64,000 nt of DNA from Ignelater luminosus (Eukaryota; Arthropoda; Insecta; Coleoptera; Elateridae): contig VTPC01090600.1 in NCBI GenBank assembly GCA_011009095.1, positions 145,657 through 209,656 on the forward strand, written 5' to 3'. Each line of letters starts with the position of its first letter. The stretch's first letter is position 1. Positions 37,511 through 49,748 of the stretch are shown piece after piece. The notes under the pieces were generated by a model. That model saw only the letters and a program-made list of their open reading frames with translations. It was not told the DNA's origin and ran no database searches. The translations under genes were made by a program, and so were the position numbers.

Positions 37511-40330
37511 ACGGGAAGATTTATTCTGTATATATGAAAACGAACAACTGAACAACTAATAAGATATCTGTTACAGTTGGGATCTCATTCATACTTATGA
37601 AGAATAGAAAAATAGGCCGGCGATGGAATAGTGTAAAACAGGGCATGTTTTGTTAGAAAGTTAGCTGGAAGATCTGCATAAAGAAGCAGCAGATCTACAG
37701 CGGACGAATCTAAACGACGTCAGAGAGTGACAAGCGACTGGTGGTCTGATTTTTACGAGTTCGCGGGAAGACTTGTGTGAAAAGTAAATTCTGCGAGTCA
37801 GTACAATTATTTGCTGGTCACGTCCGATAGAGTTTAAAGGCTTTTGTTCCTTCTACAGGTATTTCTGAATTTTTCTCTGATGGGAGGACTTTAAGCAAAG
37901 GAGCATGGTACTTCAAGGCAGTATTGGTTAGTATGAATAGCAAGGGCCATTAGACTGAATCAGTAGACAGATAACAAAACAGAGGCGATAATTAAAACAA
38001 ATTACTGTAAATAAGTTGTTCCAATTTGAAACTGTCCAGACCCGATTGTATGCTGATCACGTCCAGGGCGTTATATCTCTTACTCTATGCTCCTTTACGA
38101 GGGGGCCTCAGAATCGTAACGGTTAGAGCAAACAATGTTTCCACAGTGAGTTAGAACAATGTAGCTAGTACGATTGAGGACTTAATACTGCAACAACGAC
38201 AAAGATAAAAAAGCAGCGGGCATCGAACAGATAGGAACTGCATGTACACGAATTTTTCTTTTTGTATAATTAGGACAACTAGGGTGTCAGACAGGGACAC
38301 TTGCAACGAATTTATGTTTAGTAGATATTACTAAACTCGGATATGACATTGCAAATTAAAACAATACAGTCAGACGTTTATCTAACAGCCCTCTAAAGGA
38401 TTTCTTCAAAATCATCTAAAAGATGAAAAAGTGAATTTTTGAAAAACTTGAACGCCTTTGAAAAATATTCAAAACAAATCATTGAAAAGTATGTCAAGGT
38501 ATTCGTAGTACTTGCTAATTGTATTTCCAGTCGGTAACAAGGACCTGTGTAATTACCGTAAATATTATCCAAGAGAGTCTTTACGTTAAAACACCATGAA
38601 AAATACTTTAGGCACTTTATTCTATAGATCCGTTAATATGAAGCGTAGCATGTAAAATGGCGTTAAAAGGTTATTACTAGAATTTGGAAAAAGAAGTAAA
38701 AGATATGTCGAACGTGTTCGAAAATAAAATGTATCAAATACGACTCTAGTGCCACAATAAAAAAATTGTAAAAAAGGAGTCAATGCAACAATAGAGAGAT
38801 CTAGACCGATTGGTAGTCCTGAGAAAAAGTAAAAATAAATAAATCCATGCAAGAATGTTGAAGAAATATTTAAATAGAATAAATGGTAAATGTTTAAAAA
38901 ATGAATATAAAAATTTTTAATAAATTAGAAATCTATAAAAACAAAATATTAAACACAAAAACACAATGCTTCAAAAAAAATGAACTATTTGGGTAGCTTT
39001 TATAAATCAGAAATATCCACTAATATTATAAGAAAAATAAAACAAAATTAAATAATCTGTGATTACAAAACTCTTAAGCTTTTTTCTGGAGAGGATTTCA
39101 AAATTTCAAACTGCCAAAAACAAAAATCTGTTTCTGAAGGGATAACTAAATAAGTATTGACAACAGAAATCTCTGTAACAATAATACCTAAAAGTTATTC
39201 GATTTACTACTATTCGCAATTTTTGTATTTTGTTTTCCTCTGTCTTCGTGCTTTTTTCCTGAAAGCATTTCTATCGTGCAGATTTTATAGTAAACACATA
39301 TCGAATCAGACTTTAGTAAATAAATAAAATCTACTTTAAAATATAAACATTTCATCAATTCTGAAAAGAAATAAATAATAAATAAAAACAATTGCTTTGT
39401 AGTCTGGAAATTTATAAGTAATAATTTTAGTTTGAGTATTAGACATCTTACTTAATTTAATATAATTATTATGAGAAAAACAGAGCAAAAATGAAAATTC
39501 TGTTTAAATGCAATTTGCTGGTTCGAAAACAACGTAGTAACTATACCAATGTGCAAAAAGGAAACGGTTAATCTAAAACTTCTCCGACGTTTAATTCCCA
39601 ATCAATACACTAACAAGTATTTCGTTCAGTTGGGAATAGAAAATGCGTTTTATTTAGCAAAAGCTTCTTCTTGGGGAGTAATAGTGGCAAATGAAGCTTA
39701 CTTATAATAAATATGAAATGTTAAATCAAAGTATAGAAGAATATGTAAAGTATATTGATTTCTAGCATAAATTGTTATAACTAAACCAATAAATAATTAC
39801 AACGTTGTTTGCAAATCTCAATTAAATTTAGAGACCTAGGAAACCTTTTCCTGCATTTTTTAGTAATTCGTTTCTGTGTGATTATTTTATTTTATTTTAT
39901 TCATTTAGTCTTGCATAGTATTGCTATTTAAATAAATTTAGTTTTAGATCAAAACGCATTTACAGCTTTACCACAATTATGTGAAAACAATGCGTTGACC
40001 CTCTGCGTCTTTAATTTGTACTGCATTTATAACTTCAAAATATTTTTAAGTGCGTCTTATAATTCTTTTCTTCTTTCCAAATTAATTATTTTTTTATTGC
40101 AATTTTTTATTTTTTTCATATTGACGTTTTTCAGAATTCCGTCAAATAAGTCCATTTTTCGTACATTTTTTCTCAAAATGTCAAATTTGACAGGTAATAG
40201 AGATCATATGATTACTTTTGAGTAGGTCATCTTTAGTTGTGGGGCAAGCAAAACCTGATGCGGGAAACAAATGTTTCGTAAGTCATTCAATAAAAATCTT
40301 TTCCATGTGGTGCAGACTTTGGCAGACACT
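37511..40330. other. Gene-free stretch
   Basis: The part to about 38300 is less AT-rich and may be decayed transposon sequence; the rest is strongly AT-rich. At 38283 the motif AGGGTGTCAGACAG resembles one at 12302. Confidence 0.5.
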
Positions 40331-40624
40331 CTATATTGAACCATCATTTGTCTCTTTTCCCCCATAAATTTTTCGTAGCACTTTTCTTTCCCACACTTCT
40401 ATTTTAGCTTGTTCTTTTTTTGGCATCACCCATGTTTCACTGCCATAGAGAAGTGTTGACCTTTTCACCGTTTTATAAATTCTCGTCTTCGTTCTCCATG
40501 ATAGATCTTTGCTGTTTAGTGTTTTGTTTAGTCCTGTTACACATCTGTTACTCTTCATTAGCCTATAGTCTATTTTCGGCCCTTCGTCACATTTGTCAGT
40601 AATCCACATACCAAGATAGGTATA

Positions 40625-41587
40625 CGAGGTGTGTGAGAAAAGTAATGAGACTGACAACACTGCGGGAGATTTAGCAACGTTGTGTCTACCGGCCTGTGCT
40701 AAACCGGTTTGTTTATCGCTCCCACTTCCTCAGTCCGAGTTACAACTGAACAGTTAAATTTAAACACTTTCACCGTGCATCAAATTTTGACATACAGTTT
40801 GAACATGCGAAAGATTTGTACCAAAATGATGCCGAAAAATCTCACAACTGAACAGAAGAACATTCGAAAAACGGGTGCGTTGATCTTCTTGAGTGGATTG
40901 CCAATGGCCAAGAATTCTTCAATTGTGTGATCACAGGTGATGAATCCTGGATATTTGAGTACGATCCTGAAACAAAGCGGCAAAGCGAAGAGTGGCACAC
41001 TCCGTCATCTCCTCGGCCGAAGAAATGTCGAATGAGCAAATCAAAGATCAAGACCATGCTCATTTGTTTTTTTGACAGTAAGGGTATCGTGCACAAAGAA
41101 TTTGTTCCACCAGGACAAACTGTCAACAAAGTGTTTTATAAAAGTGTCCCTGAAAAGCTCAGAAAAAGAGTGATTCGTGTGAGACCAGACATTGCAGACA
41201 AGTGGATGCTTCATCATGACAATGCTCCGTGTCACACAGCAATTTCCACCAGTGAATTTTTGACCTCAAAACGCATTACTGTTGTTCCTCATCCCCCCTA
41301 TTCACCTGATTTGAGTCCTTGTGACTTTTTCCTTTTCCCGAAATTGAAATATGTCCTAAAAGGACGTCATTTTGGAACTCTGGAGAACATTCAAAAGACT
41401 GTGACCGACCAGTTAAAAGCCATACCAGTTGAAGACTTCCAGCGCTGCTACCAAGAGTGGGAACAACGACTCCGCCGGTGTATAGCTGCCCAAAGGAACT
41501 ACTTTGAAGGGATAACATTGTTGTTTGAAAAAAATAAAAACTTTGGTTAGTATGAAATCAGTCTCATTACTTTTCTCACATACCTCG
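40625..41587 (+). mobile_element. mariner element, internally deleted, nested in a LINE
   Basis: The left end CGAGGTGTGTGAGAAAAGTA and the right end, read inverted, CGAGGTATGTGAGAAAAGTA match over about 30 bp with one mismatch. Each end abuts TA (40623-40624 and 41588-41589). Removing the element and one TA restores a continuous LINE reading (VTS then YTYLG), so it jumped into the LINE after that copy had landed. At 963 bp it is about 0.3 kb shorter than a full mariner; the loss is in the region for the N-terminal DNA-binding part. Confidence 0.92.
40805..41550 (+). pseudogene. mariner transposase, N-terminus lost
   Basis: The frame picks up at MRKICTKMMPKNLTTEQK, the region of the family's WVP-x-L linker, so the helix-turn-helix domain is gone. 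After one frameshift near 40875, the catalytic domain runs uninterrupted to 41550. It shows GDESWIF (first Asp), HHDNAPCH (second Asp) and SPDLSPCD (third Asp, 34 residues after the second), the DD34D signature of mariner. The C-terminus (WEQRLRRCIAAQ) is complete. All three catalytic residues survive, but without the DNA-binding domain it could not act as a normal transposase. Confidence 0.88.
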
Positions 41588-43000
41588 TAACTAGTCACTT
41601 TATTGAAGATGATTTGTCTTTCTGTTTTTGTATGAACTGCCAAATTTCTAGATTGATTATCGTAATGTTTATTTTATTACTGCAAATATTCTGTCTTTGT
41701 TCTACTAATTTTTAGTTCCATTTTCTCTGCTTTGTCAATCAGTCTTGCAGCTATCCGCTTCAGTTCCTCTTGGCTATTTGCTATCAGCACAACATCATCC
41801 GCATATGACAAACACTGATGACTTTTCGTATACATTGTCCCATACCTATTAATTTCACACTTTCTGACTATTTCTTCTAACACTAGGTTAAAGAGTAGAG
41901 TCGACAGCGAGTCGCGTTGTCTTAATCCCTATAGCACTCCGAACTCACTGGATTCCTTTCCATCTACCCTAACGCTATTTATTGTTTGAACTAATATCAT
42001 AATAACTAGATTAACCTGTTTATTTAGTATCTCGAAGCTCTTGAAGGTGTTTAACAACTTTTCCCTCTTAACTGAGTCATATGTGGCTTTAAAATCTATA
42101 AATAATATGAATGTTGGTAGACCGTATTGATATCGTTGGATCAGTATCTGTTTCAACATAAAAATCTTATCTGTAGTGGATGTGCCTTTTCGAAAACCAC
42201 ATTGGTATTCTTCGCCAAGTAACTTCTCTGTTCTCTTATCTATTCTTTTCTTTAATAACCTAGCTACTGCTTTGTAGGTAACATCCAACAATGCAATTCC
42301 ACGATAATTAAAGCACTCTGCAACGTCTCCCTTCTTGTGCAAAGTTAAGATTATGACTCTTTTCCAATTTTCCAGCATTTTGTCTTTGCCCTAAATCTAC
42401 TATTTCTTTTTTTAACTTTTCACCACCGTATTATACATTTTTTGCCGTTATTTGATTTCTCCCCGGTCTTTTGTTATTTTTTTAAGCTTTCTATCAGTTT
42501 ATGTATTTCTTCTTCCTCCGATATTTCGATATTTTCATCCATTTAGTATTCTATTTCTGCTTCTTCTTCCATCGTTGATCGTTTGTTGCTCCTTCATCCA
42601 GCAAGTCTTCAAAATATTGTTACCATCTTAGCATTTTTCTTCTTGTTCTTCAACTAGGTTATCCGTTGCGCCTTTCATATAAATTGTTCTAGGTTGATAT
42701 CCTTTCTGTATTTCTTTTGTATCTCTATATAAGTTTCTTCTATTTCTTAAATTTTTTCTCTTTGCAGCTGTCATTTTTTATTTCTACATAGGTTCTTAGT
42801 TTGCCTCCTTTGTTCTTGATCCCTACGTTTATCCTCTTATTTCCCTGTTTGTTAATATTTCAATCTTAGTTGTTTTTTCTATTTTACTTCTTTGATACAT
42901 ATATTATCGAGCCACTCCTTTTGCTTCTGAGCTATTTGTTTATTTAGTGTTTTATCCGTTCGTTGCTTTGTTTTGCTAATTAGCCGGTCTTAAAAAGCAG

Positions 43001-43430
43001 GTTTAGAGACGTCCTGGTTCTTAAAAAACCAAATATTGCTTGGAAAACTTGAATTACCGTATGTGACAAGACCCGGGCTTTAGGTAATCCTATTTATCTA
43101 ACTTTGTGTAGTGTACTTGAACAGTTTACTTGTCTAATACGATTTGCTCTTTTGAGGTCGTTTTTTACATGCAATAAGTGCTCGTTTTTACCCAAGAGGT
43201 AAATCATTATACCACACTGGAATTAAAAGAGGACGCAAGATATTCCTCGAAGTTTATTATAGTATGTTCAAATCATCTCTCTAGTGCACTAGAACATCCA
43301 GGTAGCAAGAAAAATCAAGAATCATTCTAAGACCAATCGCCATCAGTCTGCCGGACTGAATCCACTTTCACAGCAGATTAAATTGCTTTCTGTAGAATAA
43401 GCCGGTAACTTTTCCATTTCTGTAGCTGTT
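43001..43430. other. No gene recognised
   Basis: This stretch lies between the 5' limit of the LINE and the GC-richer island. I see no open frame or repeat of note. Confidence 0.4.
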
Positions 43431-43528
43431 TTGCATGGTGTGCAGATGTGCGGTTGTGTTCTTTCTATTATTCCTTATCTCCCTTGGTCTCTATTACCCT
43501 TCAGTGGTATTCCGTTCTTCCGTTTAGG

Positions 43529-43828
43529 TCATCTGGCTGCAAGCCACATCCGAGGCAATCTATGCACAGATATCGCAGGAAAGAAACTAGAAAATATATT
43601 AGCATTACATGTATGCTCTGCAGCATTAAGAATTTCGACAATTACTTCGACAACGTCCCGGTGTCGCTGCAGCCACCAACTAACAACAATAATTGGACAG
43701 TTAATTATTGATTGATTAATGGTCCATCCACCGCCATCATCATCAAATAAATCGGCTACTTCCGCTGCGCCGCAAATGACTTCTGTCAAAGGAACTATAA
43801 TAATCTGTAATGCCACCAATAACCACAT
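43529..43828 (-). CDS. Hypothetical secreted or membrane protein, possible first exon
   Basis: A 99-residue minus-strand frame starts at the ATG at 43828 and opens with a textbook signal peptide: MWLLVALQIIIVPLTEVICG, with cleavage plausible after CGA. An acidic stretch (AEVADLFDDDGGG) and a mixed remainder (WTINQSIINCPIIVVSWWLQ) follow. It lies in a distinctly GC-richer island (about 43430-44290) within AT-rich DNA. I do not recognise a family. The real coding part may end at an internal splice donor soon after the acidic stretch, making this the first coding exon of a larger gene on the minus strand, with the sequence above 43830 as 5' untranslated region. It could also be a chance frame; I lean only weakly towards real. 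Confidence 0.3.
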   Translation of the reverse strand: MWLLVALQIIIVPLTEVICGAAEVADLFDDDGGGWTINQSIINCPIIVVSWWLQRHRDVVEVIVEILNAAEHTCNANIFSSFFPAISVHRLPRMWLAAR

Positions 43829-44300
43829 AGCATAGCGTGAAAAAAGCACCACTGATAACTACAATCACAGTTCAGTACAGTACTAGCAAAGTGAAGACAT
43901 CGGCAGTAGTTCCTGATCCCTCTTCTTTCCGGTGGTCCTACTGTTTTGACTTGATCTTAGGGGTGTTCGGGTGCAGGTCATTTATTCCCCGTGCCAGTCC
44001 CGGTTTATCTTGTGTTGTGGAACTCAGTCAGACGGTTGTTATGTCCCCCCTCCCGTTTCAATGCCAGCTGCTTTTCTTGCTTTACTGGTGGATTGCGGTT
44101 AGTTAACTCGCGGATTAGCAAAGTCCTACTGCTACTGTCGTTGCACTATCTTCCACATCATCATCTAATCCAGATGCAACCACTAATTCATTACATTCAA
44201 CTTCAGTCCATGCACAATTGCAACACCTCGACATCAGCTCCTGATTTAATTTACAGAAATGAAGCGAAGCGAGGATTCTAATAGAACGAGCTTCGATGCA
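43829..44300. other. GC-richer island, possible 5' untranslated region
   Basis: The composition shift continues from 43430 to about 44290. Frames of about 90-96 codons on the plus strand (43837-44106 and 43991-44281) have no motif. If the 99-residue minus-strand frame is real, this would be its leader or promoter. Confidence 0.3.
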
Positions 44301-47300
44301 ATGACAGAGGATAATTCAATTTGAATTAAACTGAAGACGCTGTTGGGCCAATTAGCTTAATTATAAACTTTGTAACCCCAAAATTGGTTTTTAGTTTCAT
44401 GCTAGTAATTGGCATTTAATTAAGTCCAGGTGTAAGTTATTGCTCGTTTGTTAAAGGTATGTGCTAACTTACGCAGGTGGTTAAGCTACTGCGTGTTCGT
44501 GGTGCTATTCAAAATGAATTTTTGCGATATTGTCTGAAAAAAGTACGTTCTCCTTGGTGTAAATTTGAGTTCCATCTTTATAGAAGGAAGTGCAATAAAT
44601 ATCAGTCTTTGTGACAAAGAAATAAAACAGTGTTCTTATAGGGTACCACCTAAGGAATTCTTGATTAAAAATCGCAAGTAGGAACGAATGCTGTAGGTCA
44701 AATTCCAAAATTAATTTGTACTTTAGAGCTCCTGTAGAATGCAACAACAACAAATTGAAGAGGCAATTATAAAAGAAGTCAGATAAAATCTTCAAACCTA
44801 CACGGGAACAGCTTCTTTGAAGTTTTATCGCTTATATTCGAGGGTAATAACGGGAACTTGCCTTCACCTTGTTAATGCATGTGACGTTCCTTTACTAGTT
44901 AAAAATGTATTTTCCTTACCTCTATAATTAATTGAGTTTCTTAATCAGGTTGCATGAAACTCCTGATACTCTAGGTGTAGACGTGGTTTGGCAATAACTT
45001 TCAAGCAACTGAATCGGCTTCGCATTCACGACACAGTCATTAATGGAAGCCCCACTCGCTCTGATTTCTAATTTGTTCACTCCTCGTTTTGAATCCTTGC
45101 AACTTCCTAGCTTACTACTAACACGGAAAAGAATTAGAATTCCCCAGCATCAACCATAACTCTAATTGTTTCTAATAACAAATAAACCTTATTTAAACAT
45201 TCTTTTTATTGCCTTTTAACAGATTTTCTATAATAAAAGCAAGGATATTTCTACTATCTTTAATGCATTTAAATCCGCGCTTTAATATCGTTCAGCAAAA
45301 CAAAAGGCAAAACAGCAGAAAATTAATTCGTACTTGAAAATAGATTTAATTGGATTTCTTTATATTTACGACTTTTCACGCTGTTATACGAAGAACACCA
45401 ACAAACTACAACAAAATAAAACAAAGACGAGAAAACTCTCCGGGAGTTTTACTACGTTATTGGTACAGCACCAAGATAATGAGGTTGAAGAATTTGTTCA
45501 TTACAAGGATTTATTGGCATTCTTACGTAGTTCAAAGGAATTCTGCAGTATTTGGAAAACGCAACATAAATTACTCGGGTCGTATTTTTTGATAACGTTC
45601 TCAGAATGAGATTTTTAAATTTGAATATATGTACTTAAAGAAATTGGGACTAAATTACGAACAATAACAATGCCATAAACGCCGTTTTGTTGTAAAAGCC
45701 TTTTTCTTATAACGAAGTCAAATATTCCGAGAAATTGAGCTCGCTCTTGTTGTATTAAAGTTGAATTTTAATAACTTCCAGCTCCTATAAGAAGTTTATT
45801 CGAGTTAACCCGATTACACACCGGAAGAAAGCAAATCGCGCATTAGCTATGTGTAACGATGGAAAAAGTTCCGCAAATAGCCGTTCTTATAATCTCCTGG
45901 GGACGCTTATAAAGCCTCAAGTTGTTTATATTTTCATAACCCAAAAGGAACACATAATATTATAAATTGTACTACACTTTAAGAACTCATATTAAAGAAT
46001 ATTCAACGCTATATTTTCAAGAAATACAATCTGTAAATTTGAATTATACAGCAAGGAACTTTTCCCATTTAATTTTTTTACAGCATGACGATTATCACGG
46101 ATAAACATTGCAACTTAAAAACATGGATGACATCCTCGTTTGCATGTAAGCATGAATATTTAAATGTTTTTTTCGCTCCTTCTCTATCGTATGCAACCTT
46201 CACATATCGTACGTAATTCTCATTTATCAGTTTCAATTTAGTTAACGCCGTTTCCAGAGGGATGCGCAATTGAAAACGGTTGTTCGCTTTTAGACTGGCA
46301 CTTTCAGAATGTGGAACAAAGAGAATCCTAAATTTAACAAAGTGAATTTGTATCAAATTACAGAACTTAACCATTACGAGCATAAAATGTAATGTCAGGT
46401 TGCTTTAGTTCTATACGACATTCAATTTGTGTGTTGACTACGGAAGTTTTAATAACAAGGGTAGGTAGCTGAAATACCCCCACACGCACACATTTTGTTT
46501 AAATTTCGTTCTATTATAGTTCGAAAATTAAATTGCTTTGATCTTTTGTGGGCTCCAAACTGTAGTTGGAGAAAGGAAGTGAAAATTTAAATATTTAATT
46601 CGTTAAGAGTTAACAATTATTTCAAACTAGACAACAAGGTTAAAGTAATTTCAAGTGAACATGGCAGTCGCGTATAGAGTGTGACTGCAACAAGATTACA
46701 ATGTACTTAAGTTTGTGAAGTTTGATCCACAACGAAAATCTAATTTTCCTATAATAAAATGAAAATACGATCTTACAATTTGAATATTTGTATTCCTCTT
46801 TCAAAATTTAATTTAAAAGTTTTCTGGTTTCATATTTATTTATAGAGTATACTTATATATTAGTTATATACTTTTTTTACTTTGCTATTTGTTTATAGTT
46901 TGTTAATATCATTAAAATCAGCCAAGGGGTGTATGCTTAGAATATTTATTTGAACCCTTAGATGAAGAGAAATATTTCAGATTAGGTATATACTGCCGAG
47001 AAGTTATGTGTTTCAGATAAGTTCTGATTTTTTTAAACTTAGCAACTAAGTATATTAAGTGTTCTTTACTTTACTTCATGAAAGTCCAAATAGTTTCTAA
47101 GGATATCTAAACATGACAGTAACTTTAACCTTACTACCGATAAATTGTCGCAATGCATGCTGGACCTACATGTAAGAGCTACCAATAATGTTAGTTAACG
47201 CAATTTTAATAAAAGTAGCTTAGAATGAGGCAAAGTATCAAACATAAATAAAACGAAAATAGTATCAAGATCTTTTTTTTTTAGTTCTCTATTACTTTAG

Positions 47301-47741
47301 TTGAAAGCTAGCTGCAATATGCTACTGACGAGTAAAACTAATTTATTATGACGTGTGCTAAAAATCAATATTAATGTCCGCTTGTACCAAATCCGCTTCA
47401 ATGTAAATACATAAGTTAAGTATACTTATGATTGCTATTTTTTTGACAAGTCTATCCATGGAGTTAAGCTCTACTTAAATTTAGGCGGAATCGCCACCAA
47501 GATGAAATAAATCACCATATAAAAGCAAAGCTTTAAAGATCGTTTAGACGTTTGAAGTTGCTTACTTCAGGACGCTATAGCCTTGTAATGTAATCACATT
47601 TAAAATAGTACATTGCGGGAAGACATTGACTTCGACGATGTATACCACCTTTCAAACTGTAAACAACTAGACAAAAGTAAAACCCAAATCGTTATCTCAA
47701 ATTTAGTCTCTCAAGCATTTTAGGAAATTCTACATCATAAT
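44301..47741. other. Gene-free AT-rich stretch
   Basis: Frames near 44505-44795 (minus), 45334-45609 (plus) and 46078-46383 (minus) exist, but none shows a recognisable motif. I see no repeats or RNA genes. Confidence 0.55.
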
Positions 47742-48257
47742 TAGGGCTCGGATGTTTATGACATGTCATATATTTTTGTTTACGTCTATTTTCATGCCGA
47801 ACACATTTTTAGTGCAAATTAAGCTTCTCTATACAATATTAAGTGATTTTTATTGATCATATAAAGTCATATTTGGCATGTTAAGGCATATTTTAAGCAC
47901 TTTACCCGAAAAGGGCATATTTTAGTTATATTTCATAAAAAATATTTTTGTTAAGAACACAAAATTGAAAATCTCTGTAACTCTTGCTAAAATTTTGCGG
48001 TTCAGCGAAAACCCAACAAGGAGAGATAACGTCTAATCTTCGAAAGCACATCAGTATCGATAGCTACAAATAAAACGTCGGAATTTTCAAATGAAATGTG
48101 TAAAATGATGGTGAGTGCTAACATTTCCCTAAACAAAGTAGTAAATCCTCACTTCAAAAATCTCATGGAAATATCTACCAACAAAGCTATTCTCACGGAA
48201 TCAACACTACGCAAAAACTATCTCTCTGTTTTTTACTAGAATAAATAACATCAAAAA

Positions 48258-48420
48258 GGGAGAAGAAGAATCGCAAAACACGTATTAGGTGAAGACCACC
48301 GCATCTAATGGGATAATGCACAAATAGTAACCAAAAAGGAGCACAGAACTCGTACAAAACTGAAAGAGGCTATATTTAAAACCCATATGGATGCCAATAT
48401 TGCGCGAAGGACTATGATGC
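48258..48420 (+). mobile_element. Possible Penelope-like element tail (GIY-YIG region)
   Basis: Inside the hAT element the plus strand reads IAKHVLGEDHRI, one stop, then WDNAQIVTKKEHRTRTKLKE and AIFKTHMDANIARR. The spacing (H, H-x-I-x-W, then a basic helix and an EA-F motif) resembles the C-terminal part of Penelope-like retroelements downstream of the GIY-YIG nuclease core. No reverse transcriptase is present. Other elements carry similar tails, so the family is uncertain. Confidence 0.45.
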
Positions 48421-48524
48421 AGCCACCAACAAACGGCGCAAACCACTACTGCGCAACATGCACAGTAACCTACTGCGCATCCAGCTACGGAAATGCAACT
48501 TATATAGAACTACATAAGTAAACC

Positions 48525-48557
48525 GCCCCAGTAGCTCAGCGGTTAAAGCACCCAGCG
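48525..48557 (+). other. tRNA-like 5' half with A box
   Basis: The 33 bases contain TAGCTCAGCGGTTAAAGCA, an excellent match to the RNA polymerase III A box and D-arm of a tRNA (TRGCTCAGNNGGTTARAGC), preceded by an acceptor-like GCCCCAG. The expected anticodon and T arms do not follow. It is probably the head of a tRNA-derived SINE or a truncated tRNA pseudogene sitting in the insertion inside the hAT element. Confidence 0.5.
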
Positions 48558-49748
48558 TAATAATCAAAATATAAATGCAAAATAATAAAACAAACCACCC
48601 TTCTCAGAGCGAACGCAAAATAAATTTCCGAAACGTCGCGTCGCGACAAAATACCATAACAGAGTGTGGCAATAACCTAATTAACACCTCTAACGGGATA
48701 GTGTAGCCGATAACAGGATATGGGTATCTATTGATGAATCGACCAATATCGAAGGAAGATATGTAGCTGATCACCGATCACCCCGACAAAACTTTCCTAC
48801 TGACAGTCGAAACTTGGAACGAGCTGATCTCATTCAGATATCACAGTTCTTTTTGATAATGCTATGAAGCTTTTGTGGGCAACATTCTTCATTTCATAAC
48901 TGATGCTGAGCCATACATGGTAAATGCTGCTAAAGGTATGAATTTTTTCTAACCAAAAATGATACATGTGACGTGTCTTGCTCATGAATTGCATAAGTTA
49001 GCAGAAGAAATTCGTTTGAATCTTCCCGATGTTGATAAATTAATATCCAATGTAAAAAAGATCTTCGTAGAAGCTCCACTGAGGGTTGAGATATTCAAAA
49101 AGTTAGCTAATTACCGGTTATTACCAAGTGAGGAACATGGGCTTGTTGCTGTTGTACAATCAAGGACATTGTGAATGGTTTCAGTAAAAATGATCCAGCT
49201 TCTATCAAGATAGTGCAGGAGCTGTTTTCTGGTAGCCTATCAAGAAAGTTGGCATACATCAAATCTAACTGTGTCGGTATATCAAATGCGATTACTAGGT
49301 TAAAAGGTGTTGGTTTCGACATCAAAGACTCTCTGGCAATTGTCAGGAATGTGGAACCCAATATTGAACAGGCAGGTGGAAAAACTGTGAAAATGTGAAA
49401 AGAAAACTTTATTTAATATGCTCCTATAACATCCTGCTTCTCATGTTACAAAGCGATACCTAGTGACAATTGGCGACCATTTTCATTTAATAGCCTCAAG
49501 AAACACATAGGCATTCAGTACAATGTAGTCAAAATAGATCAATAAGCAAAACAAGCTCAAACAATAGAAGCATGAGGACAACTAAGTGTTACTTTTTTAC
49601 AGTTTTGTAATGTATAATAGTGATTTTTAATAGGAGTAAAAAGTTTTTAGGTCATATTTTACATTTTATTGGTCATATTTTCGTATTTATAAGGTCATTC
49701 TTGCTTGCATATTTAGTCAATTTTTAGGGCTTAAACATCCGAGCCCTA

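Larger units (their letters stand above)
40331..43000 (-). mobile_element. RTE-like LINE, reverse transcriptase half, split by a mariner
   Basis: Reading the minus strand downward, a decayed linker gives YFEDLLDEGATND (about 42590-42630). Reverse transcriptase blocks follow: NWKRVIILTLHKKGD, NYRGIALLDVTYKAVARLL, GFRKGTSTTDKIFMLKQI and FIDFKATYDSV (all within 41929-42378), then RQRDSL for RQGDSL, then YADDVVLIANSQEEL with the catalytic Asp pair (41677-41883). The last part, SYTYLGMWITDK to YGSETWV and WERKVLRKIYGG, lies beyond the mariner (40331-40620). Few interruptions are seen in the RT core, so this is younger than the LINE at 22080-23709. The 5' endonuclease part is absent and the copy ends abruptly at about 40331. 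Confidence 0.8.
47742..49748 (+). mobile_element. hAT transposon, degenerate, with internal insertion
   Basis: The ends read TAGGGCTCGGATGTTTA on the left and the same 17 bases inverted on the right. They are flanked by the 8-mers ATCATAAT (left) and ATAATAAT (right), an 8-bp target duplication with one mismatch. Inside, a broken transposase is readable on the plus strand in order: NISLNKVVNPHF (about 48120), ILTESTLRKNYLSVFY (about 48190), WVSIDESTNIEGRYVAD (about 48722-48775), TDAEPYMVNAAKG (48900-48940), then MIHVTCLAHELHKLAEEIRL (48959) and the stretch 49171-49398 (FSKNDPASIKIVQELF). The segment VTCLAHELH-LAEEIR is diagnostic for a hAT lineage common in aphids and other insects. There are multiple stops and frame changes. 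About 450 bp between 48240 and 48715 interrupts the transposase. Confidence 0.85.
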
